Shown: piece by piece, positions 35,678-43,104 of the stretch
Numbering within the stretch: the first letter of the stretch is position 1
Layout: every line of letters begins with the position of its first letter
Assembly: GCA_963823045.1 (NCBI GenBank)
Contig: CAWGKA010000005.1
Span: 1-64,000, forward strand
DNA length: 64,000 nt
Source: JADLGL01 sp963823045
GTDB lineage: Bacteria; Pseudomonadota; Alphaproteobacteria; Rhizobiales; Kaistiaceae
Direction of reading: 5' to 3'
Program-made: the position numbers and the translations under genes
Notes under the pieces: generated by a model
What the model was told of the DNA's origin: nothing
Seen by the model: only the letters and a program-made list of their open reading frames with translations
The model's database searches: none

Positions 35678-36505
35678 TCACGTCAGGCTGATGGCGAAAC
35701 GCAGCGATACCGCGAGCAGGAAGATGCCGAAGCCGATCTCGAGCACGCGGCGGTCGATGGCGTGGGCGATGCGCACGCCGAAGGGCGCGGCGACGATCGT
35801 TGCCGGAATCAGCAGCAACGCGGCGATGCTGACATAGCCCAGCGACAGCGGCGGCAGGTCGGGCGCGCCCCAGCCGGCGATGATGTAGCCGAACAACGCC
35901 GGCACCGAGATGAGCACGCCGACCCCAGCGGAGGTTGCGACCGCCTGCAACATGGGGCGCCCGGACAGGGTCATGAAGGCGTTGTTGAAGACGCCGCCGC
36001 CGACGCCCATCAAGGTCGAGAGGAAGCCGATGGCGAAACCGACCAGGCCCCGGGCCGGCTGCCGCGGCAGGTCATTGATGATCGGCCGGAGCCGCGCAAA
36101 AAACACGAAGCGCAGGCCGAAGATCAGCGCCAGGACAGCGAAGACAACGCGCAGTCCGGCGCTGCTGATCACCGCGGCAACAATGCTGGCGAGGATGACG
36201 CCGGCCGGAACCGCGACAATCCAGCTGCGCAACAGTTCGGTATCAACGGCCTCACGCCGCCTGTGCGCCAGGTAGGAACGGATCGAAGTCGGCACGATGA
36301 CGGCAATCGACGTGCCGATGGCCAAATGCATCTGCACGGGTTCGGCCACACCGATAGCGATGAAGGTCTGATAGAGCACCGGCACCATGACCGCGCCGCC
36401 GCCGATGCCGAACAGGCCGGCGAGCAGCCCGGCGACGGCACCTGACGCAACCAGCAGAGCGAGGTAGCCGATCAGTTCGCCTGCCGATGCGCCCGACAGA
36501 TCCAT
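35678..36505 (-). CDS. TauE/SafE-family sulfite/sulfonate exporter-like permease
   Basis: 275-aa membrane protein with about eight hydrophobic helices. The two TauE repeats are visible: GLLAGLFGIGGGAVMVPVL near the start and GLVGFAIGFLSTLMGVGGGVFNN in the centre. TauE/SafE proteins move sulfur- or carbon-containing anions, and the ligand cannot be set from sequence. Convergent with the aspartic protease gene, 4 bp apart, and 9 bp downstream of the dusA start region on the same strand. Frame intact. Confidence 0.88.
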   Translation of the reverse strand: MDLSGASAGELIGYLALLVASGAVAGLLAGLFGIGGGAVMVPVLYQTFIAIGVAEPVQMHLAIGTSIAVIVPTSIRSYLAHRRREAVDTELLRSWIVAVPAGVILASIVAAVISSAGLRVVFAVLALIFGLRFVFFARLRPIINDLPRQPARGLVGFAIGFLSTLMGVGGGVFNNAFMTLSGRPMLQAVATSAGVGVLISVPALFGYIIAGWGAPDLPPLSLGYVSIAALLLIPATIVAAPFGVRIAHAIDRRVLEIGFGIFLLAVSLRFAISLT

Positions 36506-36514
36506 CGGCCGCGA

Positions 36515-37528
36515 TCAGGCGGCCAGGGAGGCGGCGTCCCTCGCCTCACCCGAGGCGCGGGCGGTTTCCACTTCGCGGAGCGCCTCGGCGATGATTTCCG
36601 CGCCGGCGCCAGGAGCGGCGGCGCCGATAGTGAGTGCGCGGCGCCAGACGCGAGCGCCGGGAACACCGTGATAGAGGCCAAGCATATGGCGGGCGATATG
36701 GCCGATCGGCGTGCCGCGTGCGACCCAGCGCTCGGCGTAGTCGATCATCGCGACGGCGACATGGTCCGGGTTCGGATCGTCGGCACCCTCGCCGAAGAAC
36801 AAGCGATCGACCGCCGCCAGCATGGCAGGGCGGTCATAGGCGGCGCGGCCGAGCATAACGCCATCGACCCGACCGAGTTGGGCGAGGCTGGCTTCGATTT
36901 CACCGAAGCCGCCATTGATGCCGATGAAGACATCCGGCAGGCGCTGCTTCAAGCGATGCACCCGGTCATAGTCGAGCGGTGGCACGGTTCGGTTCTGCTT
37001 CGGGTTGAGGCCCTTCAGCCAGGCCTTGCGGGCATGCACCCACAGGCCGTCGACACCGGCGGCGATGACGGCCTCCGCGAGCGCGTCGAGTGCCAGCTCC
37101 GGGTCCTGCTCGTCGACGCCGAGACGGCATTTGACAGTAACGCGAATGTCGACCGCGTCCTTCACCCTGGCGACGCAAGCGGCCACCAGGTCGGGTTCGC
37201 GCATAAGGCAGGCGCCGAAATGACCCGACTTCACGCGGTCGGACGGACAACCGACATTGAGGTTGATCTCGTCATAGCCATATTCGGCGCCGACACGCGC
37301 CGCCTCGGCAAGCCGGGCCGGATCCGATCCGCCGAGTTGAAGCGCAAGCGGATGCTCGGCCGTGTCGAAGCCGAGCAGGTGTTCGCGATCGCCATGGAGC
37401 ACCGCCTCGGCGGTGACCATCTCGGTGTACAGCAAAGTGCGGCGCGTCAGCTGACGATGGAAATAACGGCAATGCCGATCCGTACGGTCCATCATCGGCG
37501 CGACGGCGAAGCGCGGTGACGTCTTCAT
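36515..37528 (-). CDS. dusA: tRNA-dihydrouridine(20/20a) synthase DusA
   Basis: FMN enzyme that reduces uridine 20/20a in the tRNA D loop. VAPMMDRTDRHCRYFHR, LQLGGSDPARLAEAA, NLNVGCPSDRVKSGHFGACLM (catalytic Cys in the last segment) and WVHARKAWLKGLNPKQNR are all typical of DusA. ATG 37528 is chosen over GTG 37537. The length of 337 aa is normal and the frame intact. The 156-bp upstream gap holds two strong hairpins that probably end the preceding gene. Confidence 0.94.
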   Translation of the reverse strand: MKTSPRFAVAPMMDRTDRHCRYFHRQLTRRTLLYTEMVTAEAVLHGDREHLLGFDTAEHPLALQLGGSDPARLAEAARVGAEYGYDEINLNVGCPSDRVKSGHFGACLMREPDLVAACVARVKDAVDIRVTVKCRLGVDEQDPELALDALAEAVIAAGVDGLWVHARKAWLKGLNPKQNRTVPPLDYDRVHRLKQRLPDVFIGINGGFGEIEASLAQLGRVDGVMLGRAAYDRPAMLAAVDRLFFGEGADDPNPDHVAVAMIDYAERWVARGTPIGHIARHMLGLYHGVPGARVWRRALTIGAAAPGAGAEIIAEALREVETARASGEARDAASLAA

Positions 37529-37573
37529 CGCTTTCACATGAAGGGCCGCGCAGCGGATGTCCAGAGGAGGTCA

Positions 37574-37615
37574 GTCGGGGCCGCCGTCTCGGGGGACTGA
37601 GACGGTGGCTCCGAC
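37574..37615 (-). terminator. 17-bp hairpin upstream of dusA
   Basis: 37574-37590 pairs with 37599-37615 (17 bp with two G-T wobbles, 8-base loop GGGGGACT). The inner core is CCGTCTC/GAGACGG. It lies between the stop of the acyl synthase gene and the dusA start on the same strand. There is no clear T-tract, so it could be a rho-independent-like end with low uridine content or an RNA structure in the dusA leader. Confidence 0.45.
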
Positions 37616-37656
37616 CGTGCTCGCCGGTGAATGTTCGCCGGCGGGGGGTGTTCAGG

Positions 37657-37678
37657 CCGGGGCAGCGAACCGCCCCGG
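37657..37678 (-). terminator. Second hairpin after the acyl synthase stop
   Basis: CCGGGGC at 37657-37663 pairs with GCCCCGG at 37672-37678 around the loop AGCGAACC, a few bases beyond the stop codon at 37685. It is short and GC-only and probably marks the 3' end of the preceding transcript. No T-tract is seen. Confidence 0.35.
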
Positions 37679-37684
37679 AAATGG

Positions 37685-38480
37685 TCAGGCGTGGTTGGCC
37701 GCAAGCATCTCGACGCGGCGGCGGTCGACGGCGGCACGCACCGGGTCCGAGTAACCGCCAAGGCGTTCGACGTCGCCTAGACGCGGCGAAAGCGAGAAGG
37801 CCTTCTCATACATGAGCATCCGCCGTTCGAACGCGCTTGAGCGAAACACCGGATAGTTCTGATGCACCTGATCCCGAACCTGCGGAAAATCGCACACCAT
37901 TAGGTAGTGGGCGCTCATCAGCGACGGATAGAAAGCCGGCTCACTGGTGACGTAGCAGCCGAACACGCGCTCGTAGAACGCGGTGTGTTCGGGTTTAACC
38001 GCCGCGAGGATGATGTCCGCCCTGAAATACTCGGCAACCATCCAGGGCAGCCGGGTAATCATATAGGGCAAAAGGCTCGGATACTGCCGCGAGAAGTTGT
38101 CCCGCGTGGCAAGGCGGGTCGGGTCGATGATGACCTGCCCCGACGCAAGCTTTGGCTGGAGAATCTCCGGGAAGACCTCCATGCCCGGGAACTCTGGATA
38201 GTCCGCGGTGGCAACGCTCACGCGAATGGTGGCCGCCAATTCGTCGTCAACGAAGATGCCGAAAATCGTGGTGTTGTCGAGGTCGTCGTAGCGGTCGCTC
38301 AGACGCTTGGAGAAGTTCGGGAGGATTCCATTCGCTCCGACATAAGCGTCGTAGCGCAGACTGGAAGATCGCCTCGCGATCCTCGTCCGTTACCGCGACG
38401 CGATAGTCCGTTCTGTCCAATAGATCAAACAGGCGCTCCGCACGACCTCGTGGCCGTGGAGCCAAAGGTACCACACTCAT
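37685..38480 (-). CDS. FeeM/LuxI-like N-acyl amino acid or acyl-homoserine lactone synthase, frame-broken
   Basis: GNAT-fold acyltransferase of about 264 aa in the autoinducer-synthase/FeeM superfamily. The composite reads RVAVTDEDREAIF...LRYDAYV, then NFSKRLSDRYDDLDNTTIFGIF and DDELAATIRVSVATADYPE, LASGQVIIDPTRLATR, LPWMVAEYFRADIILAAV and PEHTAFYERVFGC. The frame breaks near 38363, where one inserted base separates AIFQ from LRYDAYVGANG. ATG 38480 follows GGAGG. Such enzymes transfer an acyl chain from acyl carrier protein to an amino acid or homoserine; the acceptor is unknown. A GGDEF-EAL gene lies just upstream on the same strand. Confidence 0.78.
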
Positions 38481-38539
38481 CAATGCCTCCTCGCTTAGGC
38501 CGGTCCGCCTTGGCTAAACGATGAGGTAAGGTTAACAAA

Positions 38540-38560
38540 CTCTTACTCAAATTGTAAGAG
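38540..38560. promoter_or_regulatory. Dyad in the acyl synthase promoter region
   Basis: Perfect inverted repeat CTCTTAC-N7-GTAAGAG lies 60-80 bp upstream of the synthase ATG, inside an unusually AT-rich stretch for this genome. A 10-bp direct repeat TAAGGTTAAC occurs at 38527-38536 and 38593-38602, and TTAAC-N6-TTAC resembles a CtrA-type half-site pair. The spacing and symmetry suit a dimeric regulator, but no binding factor can be named. Confidence 0.45.
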
Positions 38561-38667
38561 GTTGCTCCAACTGAGAGACGAATCCTATTGATTAAGGTTA
38601 ACGACTCAGCGCGGCGCGATTTGGCTCCTCGTCAGCTGCCTCAATACTGAACGCAGGGGTTGCGACG

Positions 38668-41028
38668 TCAGGCCGCGGCTGTTTCCCGGCCCTTGTTGCC
38701 GTGGCGCGGCCAGCGATTGCCGGTGCCCTGGGCAGCGATGAGCTCGCGGATCTGCGCCGAGGGCAACGGAACGCTGAAGACGTAGCCCTGGGCTTCGTCA
38801 ACGGTGCCTTCCGCGGCAATGATATCAAGCTGTTCCGGGGTCTCAATGCCTTCGACGGTGACGGACAGGCCCAGCGTGGCGCTGAGCTTGGCCATGCCGC
38901 GCAGCAGGGTCAGCGAGCGGTCGCCGGAATGAAGCTCGGCGACGAAGGAGCGGTCGATCTTTACCTTGTCGAGCGGGAAGGTCTGCAGATAGCTGAGGCC
39001 GGAATAGCCGGTGCCGAAGTCGTCCAGCGAGATGCGGACGCCGGCCTCGACCAGCTCCTGCAGCATGGCGCGAATCGTCGGGGTGTCCTTGAGAAGCACG
39101 GATTCGGTGATCTCAACCTCGAGCCGGTTGGCGGCAAGGTTCGCCGCCCGCAGGGCGTCGGTGACGACATCGGGGAGCCGCGCATTGCGGAACTGGACCG
39201 GCGAGAGGTTGACGGCAACGCGGACGTCGGGTGGCCAATGGGCGCATTCCAGACAGGCCTGCTGCAACACCCAGTCACCGATCTCGCGAATGATACCGAT
39301 ATCCTCGGCCACCGGAATGAACTCGCTCGGCGGAACCATGCCCCGCTGCGGATGACGCCAGCGCAGCAGCGCCTCGCAGGTGCGGATTCGCATCGTCTTC
39401 AGGTCGAGCAGGGGCTGATAGTAGAGTTCCAACTGTCCCTCGCCCAGCGCTTGGCGGACATCGAGTTCGAGCATGCGGCGGGCATGGGCTTCGGCGTCCA
39501 TCGACGGATCGAACAGACGGCAGCCGGCCTTCCCGTTTGACTTGGCGTGGTAGAGCGCCATGTCGGCGTTCTTCAGAAGCAAGTCAGGATCGGTGCCATC
39601 GCGCGGGGCGAAGGCAATGCCGACGCTGGCGCCGATGATAATGTCGTGGCCGTCAATCTGATAGGGCTGAGACAGGTCGTGGAGGATGCGCTGCGCGAGG
39701 TCTTCGGCGTCCCTGGTCGAGCGGGAGTCCAGCCGTTGCAGGACGACGAATTCGTCGCCGCCGAACCGCGCGATGGAGTCGCCCTGGCGCACGATCGATC
39801 TCAGGCGGTCTGCGACTGATATGAGCAGCTGATCGCCGGACGGATGGCCGAGTGTATCGTTGACCTGCTTGAATTCGTCGAGATCGACAAAGAGAATGGC
39901 TATAGGCTTCTCTTCCTCGGCTGTCGGCAGCAACCGTTCGAGTTGCTCATGCAGATAGTTGCGGTTGGGCAGGCCGGTGAGGCTATCGAACCGCGCCATG
40001 CGATCGATGCGCTGCTCGGCCGAGCGGCGCTCCGTAATGTCCTCGATGATGACGACCGAGCCGCCATTTTCCATCGGACGCGACGCGAAGGAGAGCCAGC
40101 GCTCGTCCTTGGTCTCGATCGAGAGTTCTCCATGCGAGCCGAAAAGACGGCGCTCGAAAGTCGAAACGAACCGGTCGGTTTCGGGTCCGGCCGACAGTGC
40201 ATCGCCGGCTGCGAGAAGGTCGCCCGGGGTCCTGCCGGAGATATCGAAGTCCCTTGGCACGCGGAGCAGTTCGATCAACCGTTCATTGGCGACGAGGAGC
40301 CGTCGCTCGGAATCGAACATCACAAGGCCATGCGGCATGTTGTTGAGCGCCGTGGTGAAGCGGGCGGCGAGCTGGGTGATATCGCGCGCCGAGATCACGG
40401 CATCGAGCAGCTGCTGCCGGAGGCGGTCGGCGATCATCTTGATCGACAACAGGAACGGCAGGACGACTAGGACGATGATCGCGTAATACATGCCGCCGGC
40501 GATGCCGAGCGCGACCATGATCGGGATGCCGCCGCCGGCGATCTGGCTGATCACCGCGACGTTGCTGGCATAGTTCCGGCCGTAGATGCCGACCATGTAG
40601 GCCAGCACGACACCGAAACTGAAGAGGTGGATAAACGGATCGTCGGTGACGGCGAAGCACGCGACCGACCACAGACCTATCAGCGCGACATAGACGGTCG
40701 ACCACATGATGTAGCGGCGCTCCCAGCGGCGGAGCGTGGTGTGGTCGCGCAGCGAGTGACGAAGCCGGTTGTAGGTGCGCATGTCGAGGACGCGCGCAAG
40801 GGCGATCGCGACAATGGCGCCAGCGAAGAGGAACAGGACGAGGCTGCTGGCGCGCCAAGCGGTGATCAGCGCAGCGCTGGTCGCGGCAGCCGAACCGATG
40901 AACAGGGCGGAGGCGGATTCGTAGAGAGCATCGACGAGAGATGCGTAGATCTCGAAGGGAACGGACTGCGTGCGACGAGGCCGTTCCGCTTGATCTGGCG
41001 TTGCCAATGAACTGAAGGCATTCGCCAT
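38668..41028 (-). CDS. Membrane GGDEF-EAL protein with PAS domain
   Basis: Cyclic-di-GMP enzyme of about 786 aa. Several N-terminal membrane helices (about residues 50-210) form a sensor region, followed by a PAS domain (ALNNMPHGLVMFDSERRLLVANERL). The GGDEF motif is intact (RFGGDEFVVL, residues 431-440 counted from 41055) and is preceded by an I-site RQGD five residues upstream. The EAL domain has CEALLRWRHP, DDFGTGYSGLSYL and the metal-binding ESVLL, so both cyclase and phosphodiesterase could be active. ATG 41028 follows AGGTAGCAAG; an upstream start at 41055 is possible. Frame intact. It lies between the acyl synthase and the AidH-like gene. Confidence 0.92.
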   Translation of the reverse strand: MANAFSSLATPDQAERPRRTQSVPFEIYASLVDALYESASALFIGSAAATSAALITAWRASSLVLFLFAGAIVAIALARVLDMRTYNRLRHSLRDHTTLRRWERRYIMWSTVYVALIGLWSVACFAVTDDPFIHLFSFGVVLAYMVGIYGRNYASNVAVISQIAGGGIPIMVALGIAGGMYYAIIVLVVLPFLLSIKMIADRLRQQLLDAVISARDITQLAARFTTALNNMPHGLVMFDSERRLLVANERLIELLRVPRDFDISGRTPGDLLAAGDALSAGPETDRFVSTFERRLFGSHGELSIETKDERWLSFASRPMENGGSVVIIEDITERRSAEQRIDRMARFDSLTGLPNRNYLHEQLERLLPTAEEEKPIAILFVDLDEFKQVNDTLGHPSGDQLLISVADRLRSIVRQGDSIARFGGDEFVVLQRLDSRSTRDAEDLAQRILHDLSQPYQIDGHDIIIGASVGIAFAPRDGTDPDLLLKNADMALYHAKSNGKAGCRLFDPSMDAEAHARRMLELDVRQALGEGQLELYYQPLLDLKTMRIRTCEALLRWRHPQRGMVPPSEFIPVAEDIGIIREIGDWVLQQACLECAHWPPDVRVAVNLSPVQFRNARLPDVVTDALRAANLAANRLEVEITESVLLKDTPTIRAMLQELVEAGVRISLDDFGTGYSGLSYLQTFPLDKVKIDRSFVAELHSGDRSLTLLRGMAKLSATLGLSVTVEGIETPEQLDIIAAEGTVDEAQGYVFSVPLPSAQIRELIAAQGTGNRWPRHGNKGRETAAA

Positions 41029-41142
41029 CTTGCTACCTGCCGGCCTCATGAACACCGTAACGGCGGCGACGACGACTGCCGCTGCAAACGGATCCCACTG
41101 ACTGTCACACGACGGATGCCGGAAGGCTCACTCGATCGCGAG

Positions 41143-42009
41143 CTAGGCTGCCGCCTCTTCTTTCGAATTACCCTTGGGCTGCCGCTTGGCCGATTTGGCC
41201 ATGTCGGCAACGAACCGTTCGAAGATCGGATTGAAGACCTCGGGGTTGGAAAGGAACGCCGAGTGGCCTTCGCCACGAAGGATGAAGCAGTGCTTTTCCC
41301 AGAGGGAATCGTAGGTAAGGCCGCCTACGAATTCGACATTGATGATCGGGTCGTTCTCGCCGTTGACAATCGCGAGCGGAACCGAGGTCGTCTCGGCCAG
41401 CGTCTGCTGGTCGGACGTGCGACCATCGAAAAGGGTCTGGAACAACAGGCTGCGGGCGCGGCCATCGGTGCGCTTGAGCGCATCGCGCATGGCCGGCGTG
41501 ACCTGGTCGCCATAGATGTTGGCGAGGAAGAACGCCATCTCCTCGTCGGACAGCTTCTCCTGGAAGATCAGCGGCACGAGAGGATGCTGGCGGAAGCCCT
41601 GCTGGAAGGACTCCGGCGTCGGATGGACCGGAGGCGCAGCCTCGATCATCAGACCGACCATGCCGGAGAAACGCGGCAGGAGTTCCATGGCGATATGGCC
41701 ACCCAGAGACCAGCCGAAAACGACGGCCTGGGAAACGCCGAGCTTGTCGAGGAGTTCCGCGGCCATCTCGCCATAGCCCGGCATGGAGTAGGTCACGCTC
41801 GGGTCACGGGCGTCGCTGGAGGCGCCGTGGCCGGGGAGGTCAAACGCAATCATGCGATGGACCCCGCCCAGCGGGCCATTCATGAGGTCCGCGAAGACTT
41901 CCTTGCTGCTCGAATTGCCGTGGATCAAAACTACGGGAAGTCCCGTGCCAGACGTCTCATTGACTGAAATGTCGGCATGACTTGTGGCAACTGTTTTGGT
42001 ACGCAACAT
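41143..42009 (-). CDS. AidH-like alpha/beta hydrolase (candidate N-acylhomoserine lactonase)
   Basis: 288-aa alpha/beta hydrolase. Close in pattern to AidH of Ochrobactrum from memory: VVLIHGNSSSKEVF, IAFDLPGHGASSDARDP, TYSMPGYGEMAAELL, AVVFGWSLGGHIAMELL with Ser101 as nucleophile (AidH uses Ser102), TDGRARSLLF, and candidate acid and His in NGENDPI and GEGHSAF. AidH opens the lactone ring of acylhomoserine lactones. ATG 42009 starts MLRTKTVATSHADI. The C-terminus ends KRQPKGNSKEEAAA. The gene is divergent from a methyltransferase gene. Lactonase activity is inference. Confidence 0.8.
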   Translation of the reverse strand: MLRTKTVATSHADISVNETSGTGLPVVLIHGNSSSKEVFADLMNGPLGGVHRMIAFDLPGHGASSDARDPSVTYSMPGYGEMAAELLDKLGVSQAVVFGWSLGGHIAMELLPRFSGMVGLMIEAAPPVHPTPESFQQGFRQHPLVPLIFQEKLSDEEMAFFLANIYGDQVTPAMRDALKRTDGRARSLLFQTLFDGRTSDQQTLAETTSVPLAIVNGENDPIINVEFVGGLTYDSLWEKHCFILRGEGHSAFLSNPEVFNPIFERFVADMAKSAKRQPKGNSKEEAAA

Positions 42010-42182
42010 TACAAAACTCCCTTCCTGGCGCGAAAGGGCCCAACACACTGAGGGTTCCCGCAAGAAGCGCCAGAATGTCTGGCAAATTCGACCAAACGAT
42101 AGTGTCAATTAGCTTCTAAACCCTTAAGGGAACCGCTACATCTTCGGGCCCGAGGGCATCAGCAGAGGGGACACGGGGCAGA
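42010..42182. promoter_or_regulatory. Shared divergent promoter region with two dyads
   Basis: The 173 bp between the AidH-like gene and the methyltransferase gene contains GCCAGA-ATG-TCTGGC at 42069-42083, a perfect 15-bp dyad, and the 10-bp palindrome CCCTTAAGGG at 42121-42130. Either may be an operator that controls both divergent genes. No factor is assigned. Confidence 0.4.
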
Positions 42183-43004
42183 ATGCCGTCAAATAGCCCT
42201 GCATACATACTTGGCCACACAAACGAGGAGCATGCGCGCCTCGAAAGGCAGGGGGCACTTTTCGCGGAAGCGACGGAAGATATCCTGAGACGCGCGGGGC
42301 TGCGCGAGGGCATGCGCGTGCTCGACCTCGGTTCCGGCGTCGGCGACGTGTCGCTGATCGCGGGCCGCCTGGTCGGACCTTCGGGATCCGTGCTCGGCGT
42401 CGACAAGTCCGAAGACGCGATCGAGCATGCCGGGCGGCGGGCCGCAGCGGCCGGATGTGATTGGGTCAGCTTCGCCACCGCCGACATCAACGACATCGAT
42501 TCCGACGAGAGATACGACGCCATTGTCGGGCGGTTCATTTTGCTACACCTCCCCGATCCGGCAGGCATGCTGCGCAAGGTCGGAGCCCATCTCGCCGGTG
42601 GCGGCGTGATCGCTTTCGCCGAGATGGACATCAGTTCGGCGGCTGCGGTCCCCGATCTTGAGCTTTTCACCCAGTGCATGAACTGGATTGTCGGCCTCTA
42701 CCGGCGGGTCGGTGTGGAGCCCGATATGGGCTCGATGCTTTATGCCACGTTCCGTGCGGCAGGGTTCACGCCGCAAATGACCGGCTCGTGCCGGGTCGAG
42801 GCCGGTCCGAAGATGTCGGTGCCGGAGTATCTGTCGGACAGCATCCGCTCGATCGCCTCCTCGCTTGAGCAACTGGGTGTGGCGCAGTCGGCCGAATTGG
42901 AGGTCGAAACGCTTGGTGAAAGGCTCCGCGCGGAGTCCCTTGCCGGCGATCATTGCTTCATCTTCCCGCGTTTCATTGGCGCCTGGGCCCGCTCCGGCGC
43001 CTAG
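42183..43004 (+). CDS. SAM-dependent methyltransferase
   Basis: 273-aa class I methyltransferase. Motif I VLDLGSGVGDVSLIA, an acidic ribose-binding VLGVDKSEDAI, ATADINDIDSD, and the FILLHLPDPAGML segment show a complete Rossmann SAM fold. The substrate is unknown. It is divergent from the AidH-like gene, with a shared 173-bp promoter region, and 100 bp upstream of pepN on the same strand. Frame intact. Confidence 0.85.
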   Translation: MPSNSPAYILGHTNEEHARLERQGALFAEATEDILRRAGLREGMRVLDLGSGVGDVSLIAGRLVGPSGSVLGVDKSEDAIEHAGRRAAAAGCDWVSFATADINDIDSDERYDAIVGRFILLHLPDPAGMLRKVGAHLAGGGVIAFAEMDISSAAAVPDLELFTQCMNWIVGLYRRVGVEPDMGSMLYATFRAAGFTPQMTGSCRVEAGPKMSVPEYLSDSIRSIASSLEQLGVAQSAELEVETLGERLRAESLAGDHCFIFPRFIGAWARSGA

Positions 43005-43104
43005 CGCCGGGGCCCAACTGCTTCGACGAGATGCTTGGCGTAAGCCTCGCGAAGGCATAGAAGGCGCGGCGGAGCGCCAGCAGCGCCGCAACATCCGGGA
43101 TGCC

